Shown here: positions 40,703 to 50,566 of the stretch, piece after piece
Layout of the letters: each line of letters opens with the position of its first letter
Numbering within the stretch: position 1 is the first letter of the stretch
Origin: Planotetraspora sp. A-T 1434
Lineage (GTDB): Bacteria; Actinomycetota; Actinomycetes; Streptosporangiales; Streptosporangiaceae
DNA: 64,000 bases
Assembly (NCBI RefSeq): GCF_025420585.1
Contig: NZ_JAOEGB010000019.1
Span: forward strand, 97,873 to 161,872
Direction of reading: 5' to 3'
Made by a program: the position numbers and the translations under genes
Notes under the pieces: generated by a model
What the model was told of the DNA's origin: nothing
Databases searched by the model: none
The model's input: only the letters and a program-made list of their open reading frames with translations

Positions 40703-43450
40703 CTAGTGAAGAGCTCGGATCCCGTCCCGGATCCGGCGGATGTCCTTCAGGCGGGCTTCGTAGGTGGCCCCGACCAGGAGCAGCACCAGACCGCCCGCCG
40801 CCATCGGCACCCACCGGGGCACAGCCGTCACAAGCTGGGCGATCCAGGGCGCGAGCTCGTGTACGGCAACGGCGGCAAGTGTGAACCCGCCGAGCACGGC
40901 GGGCGCCTGAAGCCGGAATCTCGCACCGGCCAACAGGACCGCGAGAGAAGCCAGCCCGAGCGTCAGGGGGCGGATCCAGCCTTCAGGCTGCGCGTAGACC
41001 ACCACGAGGCTCGGCCCCAAGGAGAACGTGAGGGCAGAGCCGTAGGACAGCCACGACGACGACTCTCGCGCCCGCAACCAGCCGATCAGCAGCAACACGA
41101 GGGAGAACGGCACCGTGTAGGCCTCTACGACATCGATCCCGTCCGCGAAGAGACGAGTCCAACTGGCCAACAGCAGGAAGCCGGTGCCGACATACCCTGC
41201 CACTCGCCGGTCCTTCAGCAGTGCCGTACCAAGACCGAGGACGCCGGCCACGGCACAAGCGAGGCTGAACATCCGCAGGTCGGCGGCGAGGAACAATCCG
41301 GCCAATCCCAGCAAATATCCCGAGATTTCGACGGCAACCCGTTGGCCCGTTTTGAGCAGCGGCGCGCCGATCGCGGACAGACACGCCACTCCAAGGAGGA
41401 CGAAGGTGACGAATCGCGAGCCGAGGTCGGCGGCGAGCCATGCTGCGACCGCCTCGCTGCCGGCGAGCAACGTGGCCGCCGCGGCCGAGCCGGCGCGTAC
41501 GACCGTCGCCGCCGCACCGCTGCGTACGGCGGCCCCAGCCGAGCCGGCCCCCACACCCGTCGCCGCCGCACCGGTGCGTACGGCGGCCGGCATTGGGGCG
41601 GCCAAGGCGGTCACGGCGGTCACGGCGGCCGTGACAGTGAAGGCGCCGAGCACGATCAGGGTCGCCTGCTCAGACACGAGGGCCCAGGCGCACGCCTCCA
41701 TCGCCGCCGCGAGCGCGAGAACGCCCACCGCGGCGGCCCTCGCGCTCGCGGCGGCCCTCGTCGAGATCGCGGCGAGAGAGGCTGTCAGCAGGAGCTGTAC
41801 TGCGATCGCCACGGCATAGGGCAGGTTCAGCGCGACTGGGCAGACGGCTACGGTCACCACGCCCAGTCCGAATGCCACCGCGAGCAGCACATTCCGCCAT
41901 TGGGTTGGATTATCGGCCTGGTCCGGCTGGCCCTGCCGTCCCACTGGCTGCCCGGGAAGAGGCAACAGCGTCACGATCGCACAGGCGAGCGCGAACGCGG
42001 CCAGCACGACCAACTCGGGTCCGGCGACCACCCACTCGGAGCCCGGCCCAAGCATGATGTCGCGGACACCGCCGGACCCGATGCCTTCCCAGACCGCCCG
42101 GAAACGCAGAGGCCCGACGAGGGCGTTCAACACCGGCGGCAGCACCGGCATCGCGGTCAGGCCCGCCGTCAGCACGGCCGTCATCGCCATTGCGCCGCCG
42201 AGGGCCCGCAAAGCCGAACCCTTGTGAGGCACGGAAGCGGCAATACCAGGACGGGATGCCACGCGGGAGGCGAGGACAGCCAATACCACGACGACCAGGG
42301 CGGCGAGCGGCCCGGAGACGCCCGTCCAGCGGCTGTCCAAGTCCACGCGTACGGGAGGAGCCAGCGCCGCGATGAGTGTGATCGAGGACGCGGCCCCGAG
42401 TGCCGGCGACCACAGCTTGGCCGCTCGGACGGCGATGAAGAGCGCGAGGGCCACGGCGACGACCAGTACGCCGCAGATTTTCAGCGCACCCGGGAGATCG
42501 TGCGTCTCCAGAGACTCCAGCACTCCGGCCGCCGCTCCGAGCGACCAGACGATGCCGAAGCAGATGGCGGCCGTCGTCCGGCGCCAGAGCACCCAGGCCC
42601 CCGCGTCGGCGGCGGCGGTGGCGATCAACGCCCAGAGCAGCCACAGGACGTGTCGGTCAAAGGCTAAGACCGCGAGGGGAAACTGCGCCAGCACGATCGC
42701 CACCGGAACGGGCAGCCTGAGCCGGGTGAGCCGCCCGTATGCCCCGAATGACACGGCCACGACCGCGATCAGCCCAGCCGTATAGTTCTGCGGATCGATG
42801 CCATCGAGTCCGGCCACCCCGACCTGCCGGGCCGCGTACCCGTCGAGGAACAGCAGAGCCAGGCCGAGCATGGACAGGGTCTCGGCGGTGGCGGCGAGAC
42901 CACGCGCACGCGACAAAACCGGAGCCGCAAGGACCAGAGTGGTGAATGCGAGCAGGATAGCGGCGCGGCCTCCGATGCCGAGGTGTCCCCAGCTCACCAC
43001 CGTGAAGACGATCGCCGCCACGACGAGCAGGGTCCCGCCGAGCCCCAGCAGCAGGTTCTGTACGGCTTTCGCGGAAATGTCCTTCGGCTGCCCCGCGGCA
43101 CCAGGGGGCCGCTCCGAAACCGGGATTGAGGCTGCCGGAAGTGCGCTCTCCCCGGCAGCCGGTTCTGGAACCGGTCCTGGGGCCGTCGGGGATGAGGTCA
43201 CCGCGCGAGCGGCCCGCAGTGTCGCGAGAAGCTCCTCTCGCCTGGCGAGGAGTTGCGCCTCCCGCGTCCTGAGGTCGGCGAGCGCCACGTCCACCTGCCA
43301 CAACTCGGCGGCCACGGGGCCGTCCAGCGGCAGGGCGCAGGCCGGACAGGCGGCGCTCGGACCGGTCAGCGGTTCACCGCAGTCCGGGCACCGGGGGGAA
43401 CCCTCGAATCGCATGCCAGGACGATCTCGCAGTCTGATCATCCTCGCCAT
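40703..43450 (-). CDS. Zinc-ribbon multi-pass membrane protein of the SCO7613 C-terminal type
   Basis: The 915-residue protein starts with a zinc ribbon (CPDCGEPLTG...CPACALPLDG, about residues 21-40), then a short coiled coil (VDVALADLRTREAQLLARREELLATL), an Ala/Pro linker and more than twenty predicted membrane helices rich in Ala/Leu/Val. This is the layout of the proteins named after the C-terminal domain of SCO7613; their function is not known. A region around residues 625-660 is made of Ala/Gly/Thr repeats (AAATGVGAGSAGAAV). ATG 43450 is used; ATG 43414 is a possible alternative. Confidence 0.8.
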   Translation of the reverse strand: MARMIRLRDRPGMRFEGSPRCPDCGEPLTGPSAACPACALPLDGPVAAELWQVDVALADLRTREAQLLARREELLATLRAARAVTSSPTAPGPVPEPAAGESALPAASIPVSERPPGAAGQPKDISAKAVQNLLLGLGGTLLVVAAIVFTVVSWGHLGIGGRAAILLAFTTLVLAAPVLSRARGLAATAETLSMLGLALLFLDGYAARQVGVAGLDGIDPQNYTAGLIAVVAVSFGAYGRLTRLRLPVPVAIVLAQFPLAVLAFDRHVLWLLWALIATAAADAGAWVLWRRTTAAICFGIVWSLGAAAGVLESLETHDLPGALKICGVLVVAVALALFIAVRAAKLWSPALGAASSITLIAALAPPVRVDLDSRWTGVSGPLAALVVVVLAVLASRVASRPGIAASVPHKGSALRALGGAMAMTAVLTAGLTAMPVLPPVLNALVGPLRFRAVWEGIGSGGVRDIMLGPGSEWVVAGPELVVLAAFALACAIVTLLPLPGQPVGRQGQPDQADNPTQWRNVLLAVAFGLGVVTVAVCPVALNLPYAVAIAVQLLLTASLAAISTRAAASARAAAVGVLALAAAMEACAWALVSEQATLIVLGAFTVTAAVTAVTALAAPMPAAVRTGAAATGVGAGSAGAAVRSGAAATVVRAGSAAAATLLAGSEAVAAWLAADLGSRFVTFVLLGVACLSAIGAPLLKTGQRVAVEISGYLLGLAGLFLAADLRMFSLACAVAGVLGLGTALLKDRRVAGYVGTGFLLLASWTRLFADGIDVVEAYTVPFSLVLLLIGWLRARESSSWLSYGSALTFSLGPSLVVVYAQPEGWIRPLTLGLASLAVLLAGARFRLQAPAVLGGFTLAAVAVHELAPWIAQLVTAVPRWVPMAAGGLVLLLVGATYEARLKDIRRIRDGIRALH

Positions 43451-43596
43451 GCGTCGAGCTACTTAGTTACTCGTAAGTACGCACTTCACCACTCCTTCCC
43501 GGCGTGAGATCGCCGGATGTGACGGCCTCACCCCACGGTGATTTCTGTACAAATCGGGCATAAGGCCCATTGGGTCAATAGATCGGAGGTGCACCG

Positions 43597-44031
43597 ATGA
43601 TCGGAGAGGGAGCCAGCAAGAGGGCTCGGGACGTCATGCACGAAGGGGCCGAGTGCATAGGAGAGCACGACACCCTCCGTAGGGCCGCGCAGATGATGCG
43701 CGATCTGAATGTCGGCTCGTTGCCGATCTGCGGAGACGACGACCGTCTCAAGGGGATCATCACCGACCGCGACATCGTGGTGAAGTGCCTGGCCGAAGGC
43801 GGAGACGTCGACCAGGCCACGGCGAGCGAGCTCGCCCGAGGGCTGGTGTGGGTGGACGCCGACACCAGCGTCGAGGAAGCGCTGGCCAAGATGGAGGAGA
43901 ACCAGATCAAGCGAATGCCCGTGATCGACAATCACCGCATCGTCGGCATGATCAGCGAGGCCGACCTGGCCAAGGAACTGCCCGACAGCAAGCTGGCCGA
44001 GTTCGTCCACCGCGTGTACGCGCGAGCCTGA
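43597..44031 (+). CDS. Two-CBS-domain protein (hypoxic response protein 1-like)
   Basis: The 144-residue protein contains two CBS domains (about residues 8-65 and 73-130): RDVMHEGAECIGEHDTLRRAAQMM and GLVWVDADTSVEEALAKMEENQIKRMPVID. Stand-alone pairs bind adenine nucleotides and resemble mycobacterial Hrp1. The ATG follows CGGAGGTGCACCG. A small hairpin CCGGCG/CGCCGG lies at 43499-43516 upstream. It may respond to energy or oxygen state. Confidence 0.9.
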   Translation: MIGEGASKRARDVMHEGAECIGEHDTLRRAAQMMRDLNVGSLPICGDDDRLKGIITDRDIVVKCLAEGGDVDQATASELARGLVWVDADTSVEEALAKMEENQIKRMPVIDNHRIVGMISEADLAKELPDSKLAEFVHRVYARA

Positions 44032-44061
44032 CAGCCGGACGGCGAGAGCCGCGAGACCGGC

Positions 44062-45180
44062 TCAGCGGGCGGTCCGCCAGGCGATGAAGGAGATGATGCC
44101 GATCGCCCCCACGGCGACCCCGACCCATAAGGCGATCATCGAAACCGGGAGGCCGTCATCGGCCTCCCGCGACGCCGCGGCCGGATGGGGCGTGGCGACG
44201 GGCTTCGCCGTACGCGGCCTGGGGTCTTCAGCGGGCTGGGCGGACTCGGCGGCGGCGGAGGGCGACGGATGGGCGCGGGCCTCAGCCGGCAGGGGCACCT
44301 CGTAGACCGGACTGCCCGCGCCCTCCGACCCTGTGAGCAGGGCCTTTCCGTCGCGCGTGTACGCGATCGACTCGGCCTGCCGCAGCGCGGGCATCGTGAC
44401 GTGCGCGATCACCTGGCCGGGCGAGCGGTAGACCGTCGCCGAGAAGTATGTGCGGATCACGAAGCTTGACCCGTCCGGGGCGTAGGCGGCGTCGGTGGCC
44501 ATGATCGGCGCCTCGCCGACACGGCGGAGGATGTTCACCCGGTCGGCCCTGAGTTTCGCCGGCGCCCTGTAGACGGACCCGGAGAATTCCTTGCTCACGA
44601 TGTAGACCCTGCCGCTGCGCGGGTCCACCATCATCCCCTCGGCGTTGCGGGCGCCGTTCTCGTAGCGGAAGCGGTAGCGCGTCGCCGGGAGAGTCGCGCT
44701 GGCGATGGTCCGAGGCTCCATGATCTTGTATATCGAGACGTCCGGCCACGCGCCTTCGAGGTTGTCGCCGATGTCGGCGATCCAAAGCACGCCGCGACCC
44801 GTCTGCGGATCGACGGAGGACGCCATGGCCTCCCAGTCCCGCGCCACGGCTCCGGCGACCGTGAAGGTCGCGCGCGTGCGGCCGTCGAGGCCGACGGCGA
44901 AGAACCGGGGTCCGTCGCCGCTGTCGTTGTGCGTGTAGACGATGCCGTCGTGGGTGGGAGAGACCGTCAGGCCGCTGGACTCGGTGATCCGCTTGTCCTT
45001 GAACGTGAACAGCACGCGGTCGCCATCGGCTCGCGCCCTCGCGGGGGCCAAAGGGGCGAACGCGACCAAGAAGACCGAGGGAACCAGCGACGCGACGGCC
45101 AGGAAGGACACCGCCAGCCAGGACACTGGCCTCACCGGCATCGCCTTCGCAGCCCTTGATCTCCCCCACGAGGTCCCCAT
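44062..45180 (-). CDS. Secreted, C-terminally anchored beta-propeller-like protein
   Basis: The 372-residue protein has a signal peptide (MPVRPVSWLAVSFLAVASLVPSVFLV region), a beta-rich body resembling SdiA-regulated/esterase-like propellers (ESSGLTVSPTHDGIVYTHNDSGDG, VLWIADIGDN, NAEGMMVDPRSGRVYIVSK, ESIAYTRDGKALLTGSEG), a Pro/Ala/Ser-rich stalk (about residues 295-345) and a C-terminal membrane helix followed by WRTAR. It is therefore displayed outside the membrane. Function is unknown. Starts at 45180 and 45141 are both possible; the second gives a cleaner signal peptide. Confidence 0.75.
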   Translation of the reverse strand: MGTSWGRSRAAKAMPVRPVSWLAVSFLAVASLVPSVFLVAFAPLAPARARADGDRVLFTFKDKRITESSGLTVSPTHDGIVYTHNDSGDGPRFFAVGLDGRTRATFTVAGAVARDWEAMASSVDPQTGRGVLWIADIGDNLEGAWPDVSIYKIMEPRTIASATLPATRYRFRYENGARNAEGMMVDPRSGRVYIVSKEFSGSVYRAPAKLRADRVNILRRVGEAPIMATDAAYAPDGSSFVIRTYFSATVYRSPGQVIAHVTMPALRQAESIAYTRDGKALLTGSEGAGSPVYEVPLPAEARAHPSPSAAAESAQPAEDPRPRTAKPVATPHPAAASREADDGLPVSMIALWVGVAVGAIGIISFIAWRTAR

Positions 45181-45303
45181 GCGGCAATCATTCCCGATGC
45201 CCGCTCCCCGCGCGCGGCGCGCACACCTCGAAACGATCAGCACTCTGTGAAGCACACACCACCCGGAGCCCCGTCACGATCCCTCGTTCCATAGGGTGGC
45301 GGT

Positions 45304-46275
45304 ATGGAATATGGACAACTTGGCCGCACGGGCCTCCAGGTCAGCAAGCTCTGCCTCGGCACGATGAACTTCGGGCCGGTGACCACCGAGGAGGACTCCT
45401 ACGCGATCATGGATCGCGCCCACGAAGTCGGGATCAACTTCTTCGACACCGCCAACGTGTACGGCTGGAAGACGGGCGAGGGCATCACCGAGCAGATCAT
45501 CGGCCGTTGGTTCGCCAAGGGGGGCGGTCGCCGGGAGAAGACCGTCATCGCCACCAAGCTGTACGGCTCGATGGGCGACTGGCCGAACGACAACCTGCTG
45601 TCCGCCCTGAACATCAGGCGGGCCGCGGACGCCTCGCTGAAGCGCCTGCAGACCGACTACATCGACATCTACCAGGCCCACCACGTCGACCGGAACACGC
45701 CGTTCGATGAGTTCTGGGAGGCCATGGAGGTGCTCAGGCAGCAGGGCAAGATCCTGTACGTCGGCTCCTCGAACTTCGCCGGCTGGCACCTCGTCAAGGC
45801 CCAGGAGGCGGCCAAGCGGCGCAACTTCCTCGGCCTGGTCAGCGAGCAGTCCCACTACAACCTGCTCACCCGGACCGTCGAGCTGGAGGTGCTGCCCGCG
45901 GCCGAGGACTACGGCATCGGCGTGATCCCGTGGAGCCCCCTGGCGAGCGGCCTGCTCGGCGGCGTGCTCAGGAAGATCGAGAAGGGTCGCTCGGCCTCGG
46001 ACCACGTGGTGGCCCGGCTGGAAAAGCATCGGGACAAGCTCGAGCAGTACGAAGCCTTCTGCGACGAGCTGGGTGAGGAGCCGGCCAACGTGGGCCTCGC
46101 GTGGCTGCTCCACCAGCGGGCCGTCACCGCGCCGATCATCGGGCCGCGCACGATCGAGCAGCTCGACGGCGCGCTCCGCGTCCTGGAGATCAAGCTGGAC
46201 GAGAAGGCGCTCGCCCGTCTTGACGAGATCTTCCCGGGTCCCGGCGGCACGGCCCCCGAGGCGTACGCCTGGTGA
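45304..46275 (+). CDS. Aldo/keto reductase
   Basis: The 323-residue TIM-barrel protein has the family motifs: GLQVSKLCLGTMNFG at the start, the active-site FFDTANVYG with Asp and Tyr, Lys in VIATKLYG, the helix-lining QAHHVD with the catalytic histidine region, and the NADPH loop IIGPRTIEQLD. It reduces aldehydes or ketones with NADPH in the cytosol; the YajO/TAS-like branch is the best match. A short gap (43 bp) follows before the thpR gene cluster on the other strand. Confidence 0.9.
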   Translation: MEYGQLGRTGLQVSKLCLGTMNFGPVTTEEDSYAIMDRAHEVGINFFDTANVYGWKTGEGITEQIIGRWFAKGGGRREKTVIATKLYGSMGDWPNDNLLSALNIRRAADASLKRLQTDYIDIYQAHHVDRNTPFDEFWEAMEVLRQQGKILYVGSSNFAGWHLVKAQEAAKRRNFLGLVSEQSHYNLLTRTVELEVLPAAEDYGIGVIPWSPLASGLLGGVLRKIEKGRSASDHVVARLEKHRDKLEQYEAFCDELGEEPANVGLAWLLHQRAVTAPIIGPRTIEQLDGALRVLEIKLDEKALARLDEIFPGPGGTAPEAYAW

Positions 46276-46278
46276 CCG

Positions 46279-46362
46279 CTAGCGCAGCAGCGCGCCGATC
46301 ACCACGATGAGCACGAGCAGTGCGAGCACCGTGGGCAGCAGCCATCGACGAGGACGATCCAC
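46279..46362 (-). CDS. Candidate 27-residue membrane peptide
   Basis: From GTG 46362 the frame encodes RPRRWLLPTVLALLVLIVVIGALLR: two to four positive residues and one hydrophobic helix with an Arg end, ending in TAG. It fits a single-helix peptide, and it lies 10 bases after thpR's stop on the same strand, so it could be cotranscribed. The ribosome site is weak (CCAAGGC). Chance cannot be ruled out. Confidence 0.4.
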   Translation of the reverse strand: MDRPRRWLLPTVLALLVLIVVIGALLR

Positions 46363-46372
46363 GCCTTGGAGC

Positions 46373-46981
46373 CTAGTCCCGACTGCCGAGTGGGTAGGCC
46401 TCAACCGATTCGTACCGAACCTGCGAACCGAGATGGCTTCGCACCAGTTGTACGGCTCGCGCCTCCCACTCGCGCCCGGTGAACGCGCTGAGCGTGCCGA
46501 CGAGCGGCCGCAGGTCGTCGCCGTTACGTGAGCGATCCAGTGAACGGGCCAGTGAACGGGCCAGGGTCAGGTGGGGATGGAACCGCTTGCGGTCCGTCTC
46601 CGTGGTTGGCGGCCTGGCCCCGGCCCGCCTGGCCCCGGCCCGCCTGGCGCCGGCCGCGACGGAGCCCGCGAGACTCGTGAGGGGCGGGTCTGCGCTCAGG
46701 CCGAGCCAGAAGAGCCTCCCGCGGGCCGCCGAAGGGAAGGCGCCGGCACCGGTGAAGGCCAGCGTCGCCGGCTCGTGGCGGGAGGCCGCCCGGGCCAGCC
46801 GTACCCGCAGGTCGGGCAGGACCCGGTCGGGGACCTCGCCGAGGAAGGCGAGGGTGACGTGCCAGAGCGCCGGGTCGATCCAGCGCAGCTCCGGCCAGCG
46901 GGCCCGGACGGGATCGACCGCCGCGGCGACCTCGGCCAGCGCCTCAGGCGGTGGCAGCAGCGCGACGAACAACCTGCTCAT
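46373..46981 (-). CDS. thpR: RNA 2',3'-cyclic phosphodiesterase
   Basis: The 202-residue protein is a member of the 2H phosphoesterase family: the two catalytic motifs are HVTLAFLG (about residues 41-48) and HLTLARSL (about 136-143), with the typical start RLFVALLPPPEAL. It opens 2',3'-cyclic phosphates in RNA; the family was first described as 2'-5' RNA ligase. The insert ARRAGARRAGAR between the motifs is a short tandem repeat. The start lies 38 bases within the MFS gene, same strand. Confidence 0.88.
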   Translation of the reverse strand: MSRLFVALLPPPEALAEVAAAVDPVRARWPELRWIDPALWHVTLAFLGEVPDRVLPDLRVRLARAASRHEPATLAFTGAGAFPSAARGRLFWLGLSADPPLTSLAGSVAAGARRAGARRAGARPPTTETDRKRFHPHLTLARSLARSLDRSRNGDDLRPLVGTLSAFTGREWEARAVQLVRSHLGSQVRYESVEAYPLGSRD

Positions 46982-48215
46982 GCGCCGATTGTTCCCCCTG
47001 CGCCTGTTCCGCCTGCACCCCGGTCCGGGCCGCGACGATCCTCGTCACCAGTACGGCGAGGCCGACACCGACCACGCTCAGCCCTCCTGCCGTCATGACG
47101 GCGACCCTGGGACCGGCCAGCTCGGACAGCCAGCCCACGATCGGCGAGCCGACGGGGGCGCCGGCCGTGAAGACCAGCACGTAGATCCCCATGACACGGC
47201 CGCGCATCGCGGGCGACGCGCCGAGCTGCACGATGGTGTTGGCCGTCGTGTTCACCGTGATCATCGCCATCCCGGCCGGGACGAGCATGAGCAGGAAGAC
47301 CACGTAACCCGGGGCGAGCCCGGCGACGACCTGGAAGAGGCCGAAGCACACGGCCCCGGCGATGAGGAAACGCTGGCTCGGCTTGACCCGCCGGGCGGCC
47401 AGCAGCGCGCCCGCGAGGGCGCCCACGGCGAACGCGCTGGAGGCGATGCCGAACGACGACGCGCCCGCGCCGTACACCTGCCTGGCCATGAGGGCGATGC
47501 TGGTCGAGAAGCTCTGCGTGAAGATCGCCATGAAGGCCACGATCAGCAGCGGCAGCAGCAGGTCGGGGCGCGTGCCGACGTAACGCAGGCCCTCTCTGAG
47601 CTGGCCCTTGGCCCGGGGGACGGGCTCGGGGCTGCGCAGCTCCGACGCGCGCATCAGCAGCAGCCCGGTGATCACCGCCGCGAAGGAGGCCGCGTTCAGG
47701 AGGAAGATCGGCCCGGTGCCCATCCAGTAGATGAGCACGCCCGCGAGGGCCGGTCCGACGACCCGGGCCAGGTTGAACGTCGAGCTGTTGAGCGCGATCG
47801 CGTTGGGCAGGTCCCGGCGGCCGACCATCTCCACGACGAAGGACTGCCGCGTCGGCACCTCGACGCAGGCGATCAGGCCGAGCGTGAACGCCATGGCGTA
47901 GACGTGCCACACGTGGGCCGCGCCGGTCATGACAAGCACGCCCATAGTGAGCGCCAGCAGGCCCATCAGCGACTGGGCGACGACGAGCACGCGCCGCTTC
48001 GGGTAGCGGTCGGCGAGCATCCCGCCCCACAGCCCGAACAGCATGATGGGGAGGAACTGCAGCGCCACGGTGACTCCGAGGGCTGAGCCGCTGCCGTGGG
48101 TCAGCTCCAGGACGAGCCAGTCCTGCGCGGTCCGCTGCATCCAGGTCCCGATGTTGGAGACCACCCCGCCGGACGCGAATAGCCGGTAGTTGTGGTTGCG
48201 CAGGGACCTGAACAT
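46944..48215 (-). CDS. MFS exporter
   Basis: From ATG 48215 the protein is 423 residues with 12 predicted helices. The start FRSLRNHNYRLFASGGVVSNIGTWMQRTAQDWLV and the loop GGMLADRYPKRRVLV between helices 2 and 3 match the enterobactin/macrolide-exporter branch (MFS_3). The upstream MarR repressor is 36 bases away on the same strand, so it likely controls export of a toxic compound. The frame is open much further upstream, but that stretch is antisense-like and overlaps the MarR gene. The ATG has no ideal ribosome site. Confidence 0.88.
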   Translation of the reverse strand: MFRSLRNHNYRLFASGGVVSNIGTWMQRTAQDWLVLELTHGSGSALGVTVALQFLPIMLFGLWGGMLADRYPKRRVLVVAQSLMGLLALTMGVLVMTGAAHVWHVYAMAFTLGLIACVEVPTRQSFVVEMVGRRDLPNAIALNSSTFNLARVVGPALAGVLIYWMGTGPIFLLNAASFAAVITGLLLMRASELRSPEPVPRAKGQLREGLRYVGTRPDLLLPLLIVAFMAIFTQSFSTSIALMARQVYGAGASSFGIASSAFAVGALAGALLAARRVKPSQRFLIAGAVCFGLFQVVAGLAPGYVVFLLMLVPAGMAMITVNTTANTIVQLGASPAMRGRVMGIYVLVFTAGAPVGSPIVGWLSELAGPRVAVMTAGGLSVVGVGLAVLVTRIVAARTGVQAEQAQGEQSAHEQVVRRAAATA

Positions 48216-48250
48216 CCCGCCCGCATCTCGGCCGCCTACATCTCGGCCGC

Positions 48251-48694
48251 CTACATCTGGGAGAGCCTCTCCAGGATCGGGGCGGCCGACCGCAGCGTCG
48301 CCCTCTCCTCCGGCGTCAACTCCTTGAGGCGCTGGGCCAGCCAGGCCTCCTTGGTGCGGCGCTCCTCCTTGAGCAGCGCCGCTCCCTTCTCCGTCACGCT
48401 CACCGTGACCTGCCGCCGGTCCGTCGGATGGGGCCTGCGCTCCAGCAGGCCCCGCTCCTCCAGTTTGGCGACCACCCGGGTCATCGAGGGCGGCTGCACC
48501 TTCTCGTGCTCCGCCAGCTCGCCGGGGGTCATCGCGGTGTGGCGCTCGACAGCGGACAGCGTCGCGAGCTGGGTGGGCGTCAGCGAGTGGTGCGCGCTCT
48601 GCTTGCGCAGCCGCCTGGTCAGCCGCGCCAGCGAGACGCGCAACGCGGATGCGAGCCCGGCGTCGCTGCGTAGGTTCTCGGTGTTCGTTAGCAT
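48251..48694 (-). CDS. MarR-family transcriptional regulator
   Basis: The 147-residue protein has the MarR winged helix: LTPTQLATLSAVERHTAMTPGELAEHEKVQPPSMTRVVAKLEERGLL, then the wing RRPHPTDRRQVTVSVT. It probably represses itself and the downstream MFS exporter: an inverted repeat overlaps its start codon. Its last codons (ATG TAG) fall in a duplicated 15-bp word, CATCTCGGCCGCCTA (48224-48253 on the plus strand). Confidence 0.92.
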   Translation of the reverse strand: MLTNTENLRSDAGLASALRVSLARLTRRLRKQSAHHSLTPTQLATLSAVERHTAMTPGELAEHEKVQPPSMTRVVAKLEERGLLERRPHPTDRRQVTVSVTEKGAALLKEERRTKEAWLAQRLKELTPEERATLRSAAPILERLSQM

Positions 48695-48714
48695 AAGTCA
48701 TTACCTTTGCTAAC
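48687..48714. promoter_or_regulatory. Candidate MarR operator overlapping the marR start codon
   Basis: GTTAGCA (48687-48693) and TGCTAAC (48708-48714) form a perfect 7-bp inverted repeat with a 14-base spacer. The left arm covers the ATG. The arms are one and a half to two helical turns apart centre to centre (21 bp), fitting a dimeric repressor. Confidence 0.7.
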
Positions 48715-48743
48715 TTTATGCCGCATGTCGGCATTCCGCAAAG

Positions 48744-50219
<1,476 letters not shown>

Positions 50220-50337
50220 GCGCGCAGAGTGACAGGGGCCTACCACCTGCGAAAAGGGCACAGGAGGCAGAGTTGTCCTTTTGTGATGAGTTTGTCATAC
50301 AAGCATCCGGCGGGCGGCGTCTCCTAAGCTTGCTCCC

Positions 50338-50562
50338 GTGAACGAGCCGCGCCGTCCCGATCCCGAGCCCCTCAAGACCAACGACACCCTGACCATCCTC
50401 GTCGGGACGGCGCTGTGGGCGGTGGCCCTCGTCGTGGTGCTGGTCGTCAGACCGGCGACCACCTGGCCGGTCTGGACCTGGACCTGCGTGGCGGGCATCG
50501 GGCTGGGCCTCTTCGGCCTGCTCTACGTCCGCCGCCGCGACTCCCGGCGCCAACGCCTCTGA
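50338..50562 (+). CDS. DUF2530 membrane protein
   Basis: The 74-residue protein has a polar N-terminus (RRPDPEPLKTND) and two membrane helices (about 19-38 and 44-63) followed by RRRDSRRQRL, as in DUF2530 proteins of actinomycetes. The function is unknown. The GTG start is preceded by TAAGCT with 7 bases between, suggesting a leaderless transcript. The gene is often found near a MarR gene in actinobacteria, which fits here. Confidence 0.85.
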   Translation: MNEPRRPDPEPLKTNDTLTILVGTALWAVALVVVLVVRPATTWPVWTWTCVAGIGLGLFGLLYVRRRDSRRQRL

Positions 50563-50566
50563 CGAG

